Shown: positions 46,691 to 59,095, counted from the first letter of the stretch. The stretch: DNA of 64,000 nt from Opeltia flavorubescens (GCA_000442125.1 KE546967.1:1364001-1428000); one strand, 5' to 3'. Notes: generated from the sequence alone by a model not told the origin. Made by a program: numbers and translations.

Positions 46691-49600
46691 TCAGTGCAAA
46701 AGGTTACGAAGTGAAGGGCTCGCGCTCGCTCCGTTGCTCAAGGGCCCGTCCGCCCACATGCCACCACGCCCTTGACCTCCAGGAGGCGTCTCCGGTCGCT
46801 CACTAGGCCCATGTGGGCTGCCATAGATGCCTTGATGATCTTGTCCTGGTGATCGCTGTGTCTGAAAAGGAATTGCGAATGGGTTTTCCTCGGCTCGTGG
46901 AGGTCCATGCGGTCCATTGTTCATTGCTTGCTGCTGCATCCGGGGAGATAACATTTCGCGTGGCGGAGGGGGAGCGTGATTTCGCCCTGGCATTGGTGGC
47001 CCATGGTGCGGCGTGTATGGAGTACTACCTAGGTGTCCTGCACTCGCCCGATGCACGTGGTAAGGCCCGGGTACCCCATTCATCGGATGCTGAGGAGCCA
47101 TCTCATGATGTGCTGGTGCATGCCGGAATCCCGTATTATGGAACTGATTAGGTGGCGGAGCGTATTGCGATGGAAGTGAAGGCGTTGCATGGGGCGGAGA
47201 GGGCGGGACGCCGTTGGGAAGTCTCGGCGGGCCTGAAAAAGGCGGAGGGCCCGACCAAGCTGTGTAACGTTCGTGGCCTGGAGCCGGCGGCGGCAACGGC
47301 CAAACCGGTTGCGGCGGAACCGGAAGAGGTGGTGATGGCGACGCCATATCGTCTGGGCGATCCATTGAGGCCGCTCCATCCATACTGTAATTGGTAATCG
47401 GAGGCGGGGTTGGATTGCGAAGCTTCCTTAGGTGGCACTTATGACATAAGTACTTTGTAGGTTCTCTTCCGTCAAAAGCAGCACGAGAGGACTGAGCGTT
47501 TGTCTGGTGTTCTCCAGCGTTCCCGTTCTGTAGGACAGGTGTTCCACGACGGCTGCTCAGACTGCCATTCAACGCTGTGGGACCTTCTGGCACCTCACGC
47601 ACTTCGACTCCTTCTGAATTTTGAATCGTGACACCGTTGGTCTGGCCGTCGACAGAAATGTGGATATCCTCCGAATGGACAGGCTGGTCTCCAATCCCAT
47701 CGGTCCCTAAATCGTCGGCCGTTTCTGCAGGATGCGCCTGCTCAACTTTGTGCCACTTTGGGCTAACATCGCGGTCGCAGGAGACGCAGATCTTCCTTAT
47801 GGGCTCATCTACAATATCATCGCTCAAGTGAATGACCCTGTCGCCGTCTCCGTCAAACTCTTCCGACTTCACTGTCACAGCTGCTGGTGACACCCTCGAG
47901 CTTCGCGAAACGGGGGGCACAGCGGATATTGAACTACGATGGCCGGTGTTTGGGGTCTGCGTTAGCCCTCGTGTTGCCGAATTCATCATGGCCGCTTTGC
48001 GGACTGTACCAGTCAAGGAGAGATCGGCTTGTTTATAAGTTCTCGCATAGAGCTGCAGCGCATTGAGGGAAGAATCTTCAACCGTTTCATTGATCGCGTG
48101 AACGATGGCTTTGACTGTATGCTCCCTGCAGTATATGACAGGAGTGACATTACCAGTCTCGTTCCCCATAGTTGCCGTGCTCACAACGTCTTTTCGAGAT
48201 CCTTTAACTGGTGTAACATCGAAACCAAGTTGGTACCCATATTGGATGGCGCAGGCAACGTGAAAAGTCGCTGCACATTGATGGCAGCTTATACAAGCTC
48301 CATTAGTCGACTTGCAGAGCTTGCACACTTGTTCGTAGCGTGCAGTGGGTATGGATTGGAAGCCTTCACATGCTTCCAGGCCTGACGCATTGGAAAACTT
48401 GATCTCCGGATGCCAGATCGCACACGTCACATGTACCCAGCGATTGCCAGTCGTCCGCTTCAATGGCTCGCGAGGATTCCGGGGTCTTCCACTTTCGTCT
48501 TGACGTTGAAAGTACTGCTCCGTTTTCTCCACGACCATCTCGCGTTCCAAGCGCTCTTTGTCCCGTTCACGATCCGTCTTCTTCTTGTGCGAAACTTTCG
48601 GAGGCTCGAGGTATTCTTGCTCGTTGTAGGTCACCGGGCAGAGGACGCATTCGTACGATGTTGACACTTGCGGTGCTGTGTCGTTGGAGCAAGTATCGCA
48701 AGACCATTTGTTGACTGGCCGGCCTTCGGCAACGCCATAACAATTGCGATGCACAGTAAGTCTACAGTGCTTGCACATCAATTTTTGCTCCCCCGTGGGC
48801 TCCATTACATAGCAGACCGCACACGGATGGGTTCTGATGATCGGTTGCTCGGGTATCAAGGGCTCTAGAGGCTTTTCTACTGGTTTCTTCTTGGGAGGCT
48901 CGACGCTTGTTCCATTTGGCAAGAGCGGAGCAGCCTGGTTCTCAGCTTTTGGCCGCTTCTTTGAGACATCCTGGCCCGGCTGAATCGTCAAATTTGAGGG
49001 AACATCGACACCGACGGAAGCCGCAGCGGCGGCGGTGGCACTGCTGACTCCAATCGAACTCATCTCGTTTGCATTGATCAATTCGATCAGAAATTCTTCG
49101 TCCATTTTCCGCCTCCAGGCCCTACCTCCGCTATTCGCAACTTTTTTCGCTACCTCATCGATGTTTTCCCATTGAATACCATATTTACGCCAAAGCCCGG
49201 CGCAGCGCTGGCAAAGAGCCACAATCAGATGATCGCCTTTATCTTTGCTGCTCCTCGAAGTCGGATCGGCTGGCACTGTCATCCCAGGAGTAACTCCAGG
49301 AGCGCGACGCCATTGGGGAGATGACCTCGACGCGCAAAATTTGCACTCAAAGCCTCGCTTGCGACTAGAAGCTTTGCCGTTATCGAAAGCTGAATCATCC
49401 ACATCGTCGGCGACATCGTCAACTAGCTTTGTGTCGATCTGCTTGGCTTGTTTCTTTCCCTTCCTTCCCTCGTAGTTGCCCCAGATTTGCTTACCTCGTG
49501 CCGTCTTTTTCCACATGTAATAAAAGCGTACTATTTCGCCATGCTTACGAGACTTGCCAACGTGCCGAGAAACATTGCGGAGCTCGGACCCATATCTGGC

Positions 49601-51988
49601 GACGCCATCTTCGAATCGCTTGAGCTCTTCCTTGGTTAACTCTGGCTCATTGAGGTCTGCCCTCTTCTGAAGACTGCTTAGTGACATCAGAGCACGCTGT
49701 ACGTTGAAATTTTCCTTGTATAACATTTCCAGCGCTTTGTCTAGAAAGTTTGTTGAATGTTCCTCGACCCCGAGATGGAACGCCTTGGTTTTAGCATGTG
49801 TCATATACTCATCGATAACTTTTTCGCGTTGTTCTGGATCCAGTGGATTACTCTTCCATTGGCTGACGCCTCTTACGGATACATCTCCAACCTTGGGCAT
49901 GCGGAATTGCAATTTCGCGGTATTATTTAGATCTTTGTTTGGAAGATCCTCGCCTCGGCGTACGTAACCATGAGGTTCATCCATTACCCATCTGGGGCGC
50001 TTTTCCTTCGAAGTTTTCTCCTCTTCAAATGCAGCCACAGCTTCTTTGCTCATTTTCCCGTCCTTCTTATAGCCACCGCCTTTCATATATCTCTTCTTGA
50101 TATCAGCAGGTTTGACCAGCTCGACTGGTCGACCATGCCATACGACTACATTAGCCTGATGCTTTGGGCCTAACCGTGAGCTGGCGCGGGGATAGATACG
50201 GTCATCGTAATCGAGTGCATCTTCCACTCGACAATGAATTCCAAGATATCGATAAGGCCATAATTTTGCTTGTGCAATCTGCTCAGCGGTAGCAGGCCGA
50301 GGTCCTGACCCTTGCGGATCTGAATCCGCCCCATTGGTGGCATTCAACCCTGCGTGTTCCTCTTCGTCTTCATCAAGGAGCTCCTCTTCTTCACCCTCGT
50401 GGGCCTTCTCACCCACAAGCGGGATATTGCGAGCTTCCAACTTCCGTTCCTGCCTGCGGCTGCAAGGTCCGCAAGACCAGGCAAATCCTCGAGCAGGTTT
50501 CTTTAGTAGGGGTGGCCGAACACAATTCATGTGATATGTATTCTTACACATTGCGCAATCGACTGAGTCGTTACTATTGCCCGTTTAGCATGCGTTTCAT
50601 GCAAATCGAACGTATCCATACCTTGCACAATAACCTCCACACCTTTTGCAGGTTTTGATAGCACTTGTGAGCTCTTTTCCGCGCCCTTGTTCCACAATGA
50701 CAAATCTCCATCTCTCGTCGAGTACTTTCTTGACCCGCGCCGGGACATTTATAACTTGACTTGTTGGGATTACCTCGTAGTAGCGATGGATATAGCGATC
50801 GAACATCTTTTCGTACCAGAAGCTGTCCTTTACCTTACGGTAGTCGTCCAGATTATCGATGTCGTGGCGGTGTGCTATGTGACATTTTCCTCGAAGAGAA
50901 GTGAGAGGGCAGGTATCCGAGTGCATGGACGCAAAGACAATCCTTGTATCACTGACTTTGCGCTGTATATCCCGCGGTCGATAGTACCAATTTACTCGTA
51001 GTGCGTCGATTGGCAGACTATGATCATTCTTGGCATGGAGAAATTCCATAATCCGGGCTAGATAGTAAGGCTCGCCGGGAGGCTCGCAGATGAGATACAC
51101 ATGATCTAAATGGAGTCAGCGAATAAGTCAATAAGCGAAGCCTTCATCAGACGTTCACGGGATTGCTATATATATACCGTTGACTGCCAGAACAGTGCCG
51201 TCGTCCGCTACAAGTTCACCCTTCTTCAAATAACCTTGAGAGGACTCGAAACTCAGCATGTTGGTGAATCTTGAAGCTTGACCCAATGTAACCTTGGACG
51301 ATTTGCGTGAGGAAGGTAGGCTGGCTGCAGAGGGAGCGTTTGCTGCAAGGTTCGATGGAGCAGCCGGAACCGCACCAGGAGCCTTCCTCTTCTTTGACGG
51401 TTGCGGAGGAGCTTCGCTAGGTTCCGGATTAACGGAGAAGCTGGACATGCCTGGAATGTGGTCCTTGGGCGTAGTAGAGTTTGCTAGTTTTGAAAGCGAA
51501 GGTAATGCCACTGTGGTGATGGAGCGCCTTCGAGTGCTCACACCTGAATTTTCCGTTTCGTCTATTTGTAAACTTGTCGATGAAGCAGAGGTTGAGGAAC
51601 CTCGGGCCTTTTTGGATGCAGGAGCCCAATCGTAATCCATCTCTAGCTCACGGTCCTCAGCGTAGTTGGGGCGCGCGTTGCCTGCACGGTTACGAGAGCG
51701 GGTGCCATACGGCGACGGTCCGTTATCCTCCATGGCATTGCGCGGTTGAGGAGGGAATGCGGAAGACGTAGAAGAGGTCGCGGTCATTGGCTGCGAATCG
51801 ATGCTGGTGGATAAGTTAGGGGCGGATGGTAGTGGATTGGACGGCACTGGGGGGGTTGTCGAGGAGGAGTTTGGTAGAGAGTTGTTGGTTGATGCACTGA
51901 TCCTAACCCCGGGACCAGCTGGGTTTGGTGATGCATGATTTTCTCTTGTGGATTCCAGGTGGTCATCCGCCATAGCGCGATTAGACAT
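46691..51988 (-). CDS. SNT2: SNT2-type chromatin regulator (BAH, PHD, ELM2-SANT, GATA-like finger, extended PHD)
   Basis: Exons (minus): 51988-51178, 51105-50622 and 50573-46691 give 1725 residues. Order: Ser/Pro-rich N-terminus; BAH domain around residues 272-400 (VYLICEPPGEPYYLARIMEF); PHD finger split by the second intron (CKRCGGYCASNDSVDCAMCKNTYHMNC); ELM2-like and SANT segments (EELKRFEDGVARYGSELRNV...YYMWKKT); a GATA-like zinc finger (CKFCASRSSPQWRRAPG...CQRCAGLWRKYG); a second PHD (CAVCYVMEPTGEQKLMCKHC); an extended PHD ending CREHT; and a Pro-rich tail ending SLRNLLH. In yeast Snt2 works with Ecm5 and Rpd3 histone deacetylase in stress-responsive repression; in plant-pathogenic fungi the orthologue affects conidiation and virulence. 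An alternative start is the ATG at 51973. Confidence 0.93.
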
Positions 51989-53196
51989 TTGCCGCTTACA
52001 GGCAGCCTGCGGAAGCGGACAGGTCACAACTGGCCACTGTAGCCGCCGCCAGAAGGACGAAGTGGAATGGTTGGTGCTACATGTGCAAGGAACGGTAGCT
52101 GATGGTTGTTGATGAGACCTGCTGATATCAAGTAGACTGCGGCACTATATCTGCGCTGCATGGGAATGAAGAGCCGTAGGGCCGCACATAAAAGTGCGGC
52201 AGGAGGATGTCAGAGCCGGACAAGCGTGACGAATGAATGGCACCAGGATGGATTCGGCAGGGAGTGTTCCAGCCCAGTATTGAGTAGGAGGGAGTAAAAG
52301 TAGGATTAATGTACATCGGGAGAGGGAGGCGAAGCGGGTTTGGGGTCGAGTAAGAGATGTTCGAGTAACTACCTCAAAGTACTTGTACAAATGGAAAGAT
52401 GCCTTGCACCGATCAGTTCGCGCTAGAGGATGAGGGCCAACATGACACACTAGCAAAAGTTCGTTCCTCTCCCCACCACTCCTCTCCACTCTGCACTACC
52501 CAATTCTACCAACGGGGCATCCTTGTCATCTCGCACGGCCACTCCTTCTCTTTTATGAAATTATGCATTAGGAGAATTCTATGGTCTGGCTCGACCAAGA
52601 AGTCAATAATTTCATATATAACAAGCTTGGTCAAAGCTTCCCCGTTTGATGTGGCACCTCTCTGCGTAGAATGTGGGTCAAATCCGGGCTTTTTGGTGGT
52701 GCGGTAGATGGAGTGCTCGATTCGAACCAACATTTCACGACAAACCCATCCAGCTCATTCATCGCCAGAGGTCAGATGGCAAGGGTATGTAAGGTAGCAG
52801 CTACGCATGTCTTAAGGGGCAGATAGTTGTCTACATTTCTGACTTACTATTTCCTTTGTCGTGGATTTTAAGTACACACCCATTACTATTATAAAGCATC
52901 ATGAACTGTAAGCAAGAGGTTATTGGATGGCATTGCTCTGTCAGGGTCACTGGGAAATGCCGTGAGGTTGTCGTCTTGGAGCATTCTTGGCTTCGAAGGC
53001 CGCCAAGCCGCCAATCCCAGTATGTTCTAGCTTAAAATCTGCATGTTTAGTTACTTTCTACTTCCATCACAATTGTGTACCTCAGATTTTGGCTTTTATG
53101 CTCCTCTCTAGGCCAGTCGCTTTGATGCTCTGGCAATCCTGTATGAACAAGATGCACTTGGACCTCAGTTGCTTTCCGCCTGTCGTTTGAATTTCT
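51989..53196. other. Divergent intergenic region SNT2 / helicase
   Basis: 1.2 kb containing the SNT2 promoter and the upstream region of the helicase. Frames of 60-114 codons (for example 52145-52489) lack motifs. A first coding exon of the helicase could be hidden in the last 300 bases, but I see no convincing donor/ATG pair. Confidence 0.45.
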
Positions 53197-56100
53197 ATGC
53201 TTCATGTCACATATTCCAAGCCGACATATGAATGCAGTGTGACCTCTAGACCGGACAACTCTATGGCTAAAATTGACATTACTCCATTAACATCAATTGA
53301 GATACTACAGCAAAGCAGTCATGGAACCTCTTTAGCTTCCGGTTTTAAGCGGCCGTTCAAGCAGATTAGTTCTGCGGAACCTCTAGTGGACTCTCATCCG
53401 TCCCTTGCAAACGCGCCATTGAATAAAAATGCCTACCAGTTGCCCTTCAGCAGAAGTCATCCGAGCTCGTCAGAGTCGAGTCGGCTTACCGCAAGTCGGA
53501 TCTGTGATATTCATCATGAGTTCCTTGAATCTAAGGACGAGACCACCTGCTCTCGGATGCAGGCTCAGTCACAGCCCAGCTCCTCCATGAATCCGCTACT
53601 GACACTGTCTCATTTTCGATACAGCCTTCCAGATTCCTTGGTCAAGAACTTTGCCTCCATGGGTATCCAGCACATCTATCCTTGGCAATCTTCGTGCCTG
53701 TTGGGACGAGGCTTGTTGACCGGTGAAAAGAACCTCGTTTACACTGCTCCAACAGGTTAGTTTCATCCTACTCATGATCGTTACCGCGATGACAATTCAA
53801 CTCCGACAGGAGGCGGTAAATCTCTTGTCGCTGACGTTCTTATGCTGAAGCGGGTTCTTGAAAATCCGCGTACGAAAGCAATCTTAGTCCTACCCTATGT
53901 AGCCCTTGTTCAGGAGAAAGTAAACTGGCTGAGGAAGGCTGTCGAAGGGGTTGAAAGAGATCTCCAGCTTCCTAGTCAACTTCCCGATTCGAAGTACCCC
54001 AAATGGCGCACAAACACTTGCGTCCGCGTGGTTGGGTTCTTTGGGGATAGCAAAACTCGCGCTACTTGGGCCGACGTTGACATAGCAGTTTGTACTTTCG
54101 AAAAGGCACATCATAAACGCTCCGGAGTCTACAACTCTTGATCGCTAATACCCTTCAGGCGAACATGCTAGTCAACACTGCTATCGAGCAATGCACGATA
54201 GACGATCTCGGAATCGTAGTTTTGGATGAGCTGCACATGATTGACGATGACCATCGCGGCTACCTCATGGAACTTCTTGCCACTAAAATACTGAGCCTGG
54301 AGCAGAGTGTGCAAATTGTGGGCATGAGTGCAACATTGCCAGTAAGACCCTAACACAGAGGTACGGCATCTATGACTAAGTCATCTAGAACACGCAGCTC
54401 CTAGCAAAATGGCTCGATGCCAAATACTATGAATCAAAGTACAAGCCGATCCCTGTCAAAGAGTATCTAGTCTTTGACAATTCCATATACCCAAGCTCGA
54501 CATCAAGCGCCTTTTTCAGAGCCGCGAGTCAAAGTTGTGTATCGTTGTCGTCACAAACAAGTGCTCCTGTAAGGACAATCCAGGCCTCTCTGCATACTGA
54601 GCTTCGCCAACCCATGACGAATGCAGTAATTGCTTTGGCCGTCGAGACATCGCGCGAAGGTTACGGAGCGCTTGTCTTCTGTGGTGGTCGTCAGGCTTGT
54701 CAGGCTACTGCACATCTCATAAGCTTGGCAATGCCAGATAGCGATGATGAGGTATTGAAGAAGAGACAGGATGTCATACATGACTTAAGGAGTTTGCCAG
54801 TTGGACTCGATGAAATTCTGGAAAAGACCATTCCAAGAGGCGTCGGGTTTCACCGTAAGTGATTTGCCCCTGGTTTCATCGAGCAGTCCAAGTGACAAGG
54901 AATAGATGCAGGGTTGACTGGAGAGGAGAGAGAAATTCTCGCCAGTGCGTACGATAGCAGAATCATCAATGTGATCGTTGCGACATGCAGCCTAGCTGCA
55001 GGAATCAACCTCCCAGCACGACGCGTGATTCTTCATGGCGCCCGCATGGGTAGAGATCCAATCGGACCTGCAATGTTGTTAGTAAAGGGCAATGATGGAG
55101 AAAAATTTCATACGTACTGAAACGGTGCAGGAGACAGATGCGCGGTCGAGCAGGCCGCAAAGGAAAAGACGAAGTTGGTGAGAGTTATCTATGTTGTCAG
55201 AAAGAAGACTTGGAAGAGGTTGTTCAACTTCTCAAGGCCGATTTACCGAAAGTGCAAAGCAGTATGACACCAGAAAAGCGTGGCATCAAGAGGTGAGGCC
55301 AACTGACCGGTAAGGAACACAGCTTATCTTTCTAGAGCACTGTTGGAGGTCATCACGGTTCGCTTAGCAACTCATGTGACCGCGATAGACGACTATGTTC
55401 AGCGAACACTCCTGTTCCATACAATGGACAAGGCACGCCTGAAGGGTTGGGTCGAAAGCACGATCAACGAGCTCCAGGAATCTGGTCAGCTTTCGATTGA
55501 CTCCACAGGATTATATGAAGCCACAGCTTTGAGTCGAGCGACCGTCGGGTCTTGTATGACGCCGGAAGACGGCGTCTATGTTTATGATGAGCTGCGGAGA
55601 GCTTTACGAGCTTTTGTCATGGATGGAGAGATGCATGTCTTCTACATGTTCACTCCGGTCAGCCTCTCCGGATTTGGCGACATCAACTGGCGCATCTTCC
55701 GCAGCGAGATCGAGGGACTGGATGAGAGCGGTCTGAGGGTCCTTGGATTCGTGGGCATCAGTCCTGCTTTTGTGAATAAGATGTTTGTAGAATCTAGCAA
55801 GGTTGAGTGTTTGTGGTAGGCTAACTGTTTGTAGGGCCAATAGTGGCAAACAATTACCTGAGCAAGATGCAGAGCAGATCAGGATTGCACGAACCTACCG
55901 TCGATTTTATGCCGCCTTTCAGCTGCGTGACCTATGCAACGAAGTCCCAATTCATACGGTAGCCCGCAAATTTGAGATACCGAGAGGGTTTGTACAGACA
56001 CTGGCGCAGACGTGCGAAGGTTTCGCAGCAGGCATGATTCAGTTCTGTGCAACGCTAGGCTGGGGCATGCTAAAGAGCGTCCTGGAGCACATGAGCGACC

Positions 56101-56508
56101 GATTAAAGGCAGGAGCGCGTGCTGATCTTCTGGAGCTGGCTCGAATACCCTTTGTCAAAGGTCGGACAGCAAGAGTTTTGTGGGAGAACGGGATGCAGAG
56201 CTTGAGGGCTGTTGCTGAAGCTGAGGCAAAGGAGCTGGTACCATTGCTTGTCTTGGTATACAGTCGATATTTCATGAGTCCTTCGTGTGGCTAACCTCAC
56301 GACAGGCTCAACCAAAAAGATACAACGTAGGAATGACAGACGATGAAAGGTATCAGCAAAAGCTATTGATTAGGAGTCAAGTCATCGTTGAAGCTGCTAG
56401 CAGACTATGGGGTAATGTTTTGTCCACACAGACTGATGATGCAGAAGATGTGCTGACAAATTGGTAGCGCGAGAGCAACAGGCCGACCTGGTTGATGCTG
56501 ATGTGTAA
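53197..56508 (+). CDS. POLQ/HELQ-class superfamily 2 DNA helicase (no polymerase domain)
   Basis: Ten exons: 53197..53755, 53810..54105, 54159..54341, 54389..54854, 54906..55077, 55131..55292, 55336..55782, 55835..56255, 56306..56411 and 56468..56508, giving 950 residues. Walker A (APTGGGKS) near residue 184 is completed across intron 1. VLDELHMIDDDHRGYLMELL near residue 306, VGMSATLPN, FHHAGLTGEER, ATCSLAAGINLPARRV and QMRGRAGRKGKDEVGES are helicase motifs II-VI and match the helicase half of DNA polymerase theta closely. The C-terminal segment (VARKFEIPRGFVQTLAQ) resembles HELQ. There is no polymerase domain. The likely role is processing of stalled forks or broken ends. Intron 2 (53 bases) is best read as GC-AG, giving CTFEKANMLVN. 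Start uncertain (53263 is an alternative ATG); the last short exon is less certain. Confidence 0.85.
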
Positions 56509-57226
56509 AGCATAGCCAAGGATTGGCGAAAGGAGAGGTGGCCGACAGTGGCCCATATGCGACAAGCTTACGGATTCCGAGTCTCAGATTGTATGAATCC
56601 TCATACCAGCTTCCCAATCTTACCTGTATAAAGTCTCATGAATTGGTCGCGCCTTTGTAGCATGGCCTAAGGTAAATTTGCACCCTCTCATCCAGTATAT
56701 TCAAGCGGATCAATCAAAAGACTCGATACGGAGCCATTCGTAGATTTGTTCTTGATCTCTTCATAAGTTCTCGATTTTCAATGCCCAGTCAACGCCACTT
56801 AAACGTCACCAGAAGCTGGCTTGGTGCAGCTGAATCGTTCCTTTTGTTCCTTCTGCCGCATTTATCCCTGAATATCAAGAATAAGGAGGCACTCTCGGCG
56901 TTGAGTTTATTCCGGTGGAGGATTTCTATTATTCAGCAACCGAGGCTGGCGTGGCTTGTAATGGATTGATCATGATTGCATAAGCTGGAATGTAGGATCC
57001 TGGTGGGGGCATCCTTCATTTGAAGCAAGCCACACGAGCCATTGCAATAATTGATGTTGATATAAACTATGGCCGCCCTTGATAGTTCCATTGTTGGCTT
57101 CTACATCCAATTGAGTTTGTACTATTGCCGCTCAGTTCCATATCTCGTACCTTAATCTGAAGCTCTCGATTTCCTTTTTATACTTCCAATCGATTGATAT
57201 CAAGTTGCGCATTACGAACCATAGCA
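56509..57226. other. Intergenic
   Basis: About 720 bases: 3' flank of the helicase and promoter of the quinone reductase gene. Frames of 60 codons have no motif. No gene was seen. Confidence 0.5.
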
Positions 57227-58086
57227 ATGGCTCCAAAAATAGCAATTGTCTTTGTAAATACAATCCATTCTTTGATCCGTTGAATATGACACCAACATTG
57301 GCCCATGTTTTCTCTACTAACGAGACTTACAGTACTCCATGTATGGCCACATCAAGAAGCTCGCCGATGCTGAACTCGAAGGCATCAAGTCCGCCGGTGG
57401 AGCTGCAGACCTCTACCAGTAAGCTTTATTCCTCATACAACCACAAGCTCCGTCAAAAGCACCTACTGACTCCAATCCCTCAGGGTGCAAGAAACCTTGC
57501 CCCAAGAAGTCCTCCAGAAAATGTACGCTCCACCCAAGGACTCTTCCATTCCCACCATCACCCCTGCCAAACTCCAAGAATACGACGGCGTCCTTCTTGG
57601 TATCCCGACTCGATACGGTAACTTCCCCGCCCAGTGGAAGGCTTTCTTCGACTCCACCGGTGCCCAATGGCAACAGGGTAGCTTCTGGGGGAAATACGCA
57701 GGCCTCTTCGTTTCTACCGCCGGTTTGGGAGGAGGACAAGAGTCGACTTGCATCGCTGCCATGAGCACCCTTACCCATCACGGGATGATATACGTTCCTT
57801 TGGGATACAAGACAACCTTTGGTCAACAGGCAAACTTGAGCGAGGTGCACGGAGGCTCACCTTGGGGGGCGGGTACATTCTCTGTATGTGCTTCCTAATT
57901 CACCCTTCTCTCGAAAGAAAAAACACACGAGGGAAGTGAATACTGTTTTGGGAAAAAGTCACTGACCTGATCGATCTGTAGAGCTCCGATGGTTCTCGCC
58001 AGCCCACTCCCCTTGAACTCGAGATCGCGGTCGCCCAGGGCAAGATGTTCTACGAGACCGTGGCCCGAGCTCACGGAGGGCATTGA
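57227..58086 (+). CDS. Flavodoxin-like NAD(P)H:quinone oxidoreductase (WrbA/Pst2/Ycp4 family)
   Basis: FMN-dependent two-electron quinone reductase; fungal members associate with eisosomes or the plasma membrane and guard against oxidative stress. Exons 57227..57253, 57333..57418, 57484..57883 and 57982..58086 give 205 residues to the first stop. The flavodoxin start [20 protein letters not shown] is built across a 79-base intron; then [27 protein letters not shown] (FMN and dimer loop), [12 protein letters not shown] and [13 protein letters not shown] follow, as in WrbA. The family core ends at [16 protein letters not shown], exactly where the first stop lies, so the 205-residue product is complete. 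The stop is TGA followed by CTAG, a known leaky context, and the frame continues (see the extension feature). Confidence 0.93.
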
Positions 58087-58254
58087 CTAGATGGCAGTGC
58101 AAGTGCTGCGGCTACATCTTCTACAGGTCAATCGAAGACGAAATCGTCGACGAACGGTGGTGTAGCTGCAGCCAAGAAGGAATCATCTGGTCAGGGGAAC
58201 GATGAGAAGGATGGTGGTCCCTGCGGTTTACCTAGCAAATGCGAGATTCTGTGA
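58084..58254 (+). other. Possible stop-codon read-through extension ending in a CaaX box
   Basis: Starting at the TGA of the quinone reductase (58084-58086), the next codon is CTA and the same frame stays open for 55 codons to the TGA at 58252-58254. The extension is Ser/Thr/Ala/Lys-rich, then Gly/Asp-rich, and ends GGPCGLPSKCEIL: a C-terminal CaaX motif (C-E-I-L, leucine favouring geranylgeranylation) with a second cysteine eight residues upstream of the CaaX cysteine that could be palmitoylated. UGA-CUA is the established efficient read-through context in fungi and animals. The flexible, polar linker followed by a lipidation box looks functional. The alternatives are a recent nonsense change in a formerly longer protein, a sequencing error, or an unspotted small intron. 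Confidence 0.55.
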
Positions 58255-59095
58255 ATGAGCCTTTAAGCTATCAGAGAGATAATGGATGCTTGGAGCTGAT
58301 TCAGTCTGGCCTGAAGACTGTTTAATCCTGACCGGGAGCTTTGATTACCCATTCTACATGTATTTTTAATTCATTCATGGTGAATCTTATCACTCTTATG
58401 GAGCAGGCGTGCTCGTGATTTGTAATGGATCATGTCCAAAATTTCAAGGGGCTTTAGCCTGTTGTCATGATCCCACTGCGACTCCTAACGTGAACACTGT
58501 TGGTGCCGTGAAAGAAAGTCACCGGTAAAGTGACAATTAACGAGATTGATGACTCTAATGAATAATAGCGATTGCAGCTTTTCCTTCAATGCCGCAGGGA
58601 AATTCCGATTACGAAAATGAAGATATGTCGAAGACTCGGCCACTTACGCGCAGTGCACCTGCTTCTTGGCCTGCCGAAAGCGGACCAGCCTCCGTGTACG
58701 ACATTAACGAGCAAGGGGCCATTTAGTCAGGAAAAGGTAAGCCAGGAACTTTAATCAATGCAATGGAAAGCAAAATTCATCGAAAAACAGCCTGGCGGTA
58801 CCATCTTTATGATAATTATTGGATGATTGATGTCTTTCATTATGCTGATTTCTCTACAAAGGTATGATGATCAGAAAGAACATAGCGGTCAAAATAGACG
58901 TCGGATAATATACAATAGTTGATTCGTCGATGTACGGCCCTTTTATGCATCCCAGAATTTTCAACCTTATATAGTATCCCACAGATCTTGAACAGCAATC
59001 TCGACTCCGCGCTATGCTATGGCAACATGGTATCCTTCGTAACCGCTAATCAATGACGACCCCGCTATGCACCCAAATATTCAATACTCCAATAC
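58255..59095. other. Convergent intergenic region
   Basis: About 840 bases between the quinone reductase and WSS1, which converge. AT-leaning. A 60-codon frame near 58572 is not supported. No gene was seen. Confidence 0.5.

Noticed and set aside
46813-47397. Long open frames on the + strand opposite SNT2
   Set aside because: Antisense shadows of the Pro/Ala-rich SNT2 tail; composition follows the coding strand.
52715-52735. T-loop-like word (ATTCGAA) suggesting a tRNA on the minus strand
   Set aside because: The flanking five-base arms do not pair and no D-arm or acceptor stem can be built around it.
55783-55834. Apparent premature stop in the helicase before the HELQ-like segment
   Set aside because: Explained by a normal 52-base intron (donor GTTTGT, branch GGCTAAC, acceptor TTTGTAG) that restores FVNKMANSGKQLPEQ; not a broken gene.
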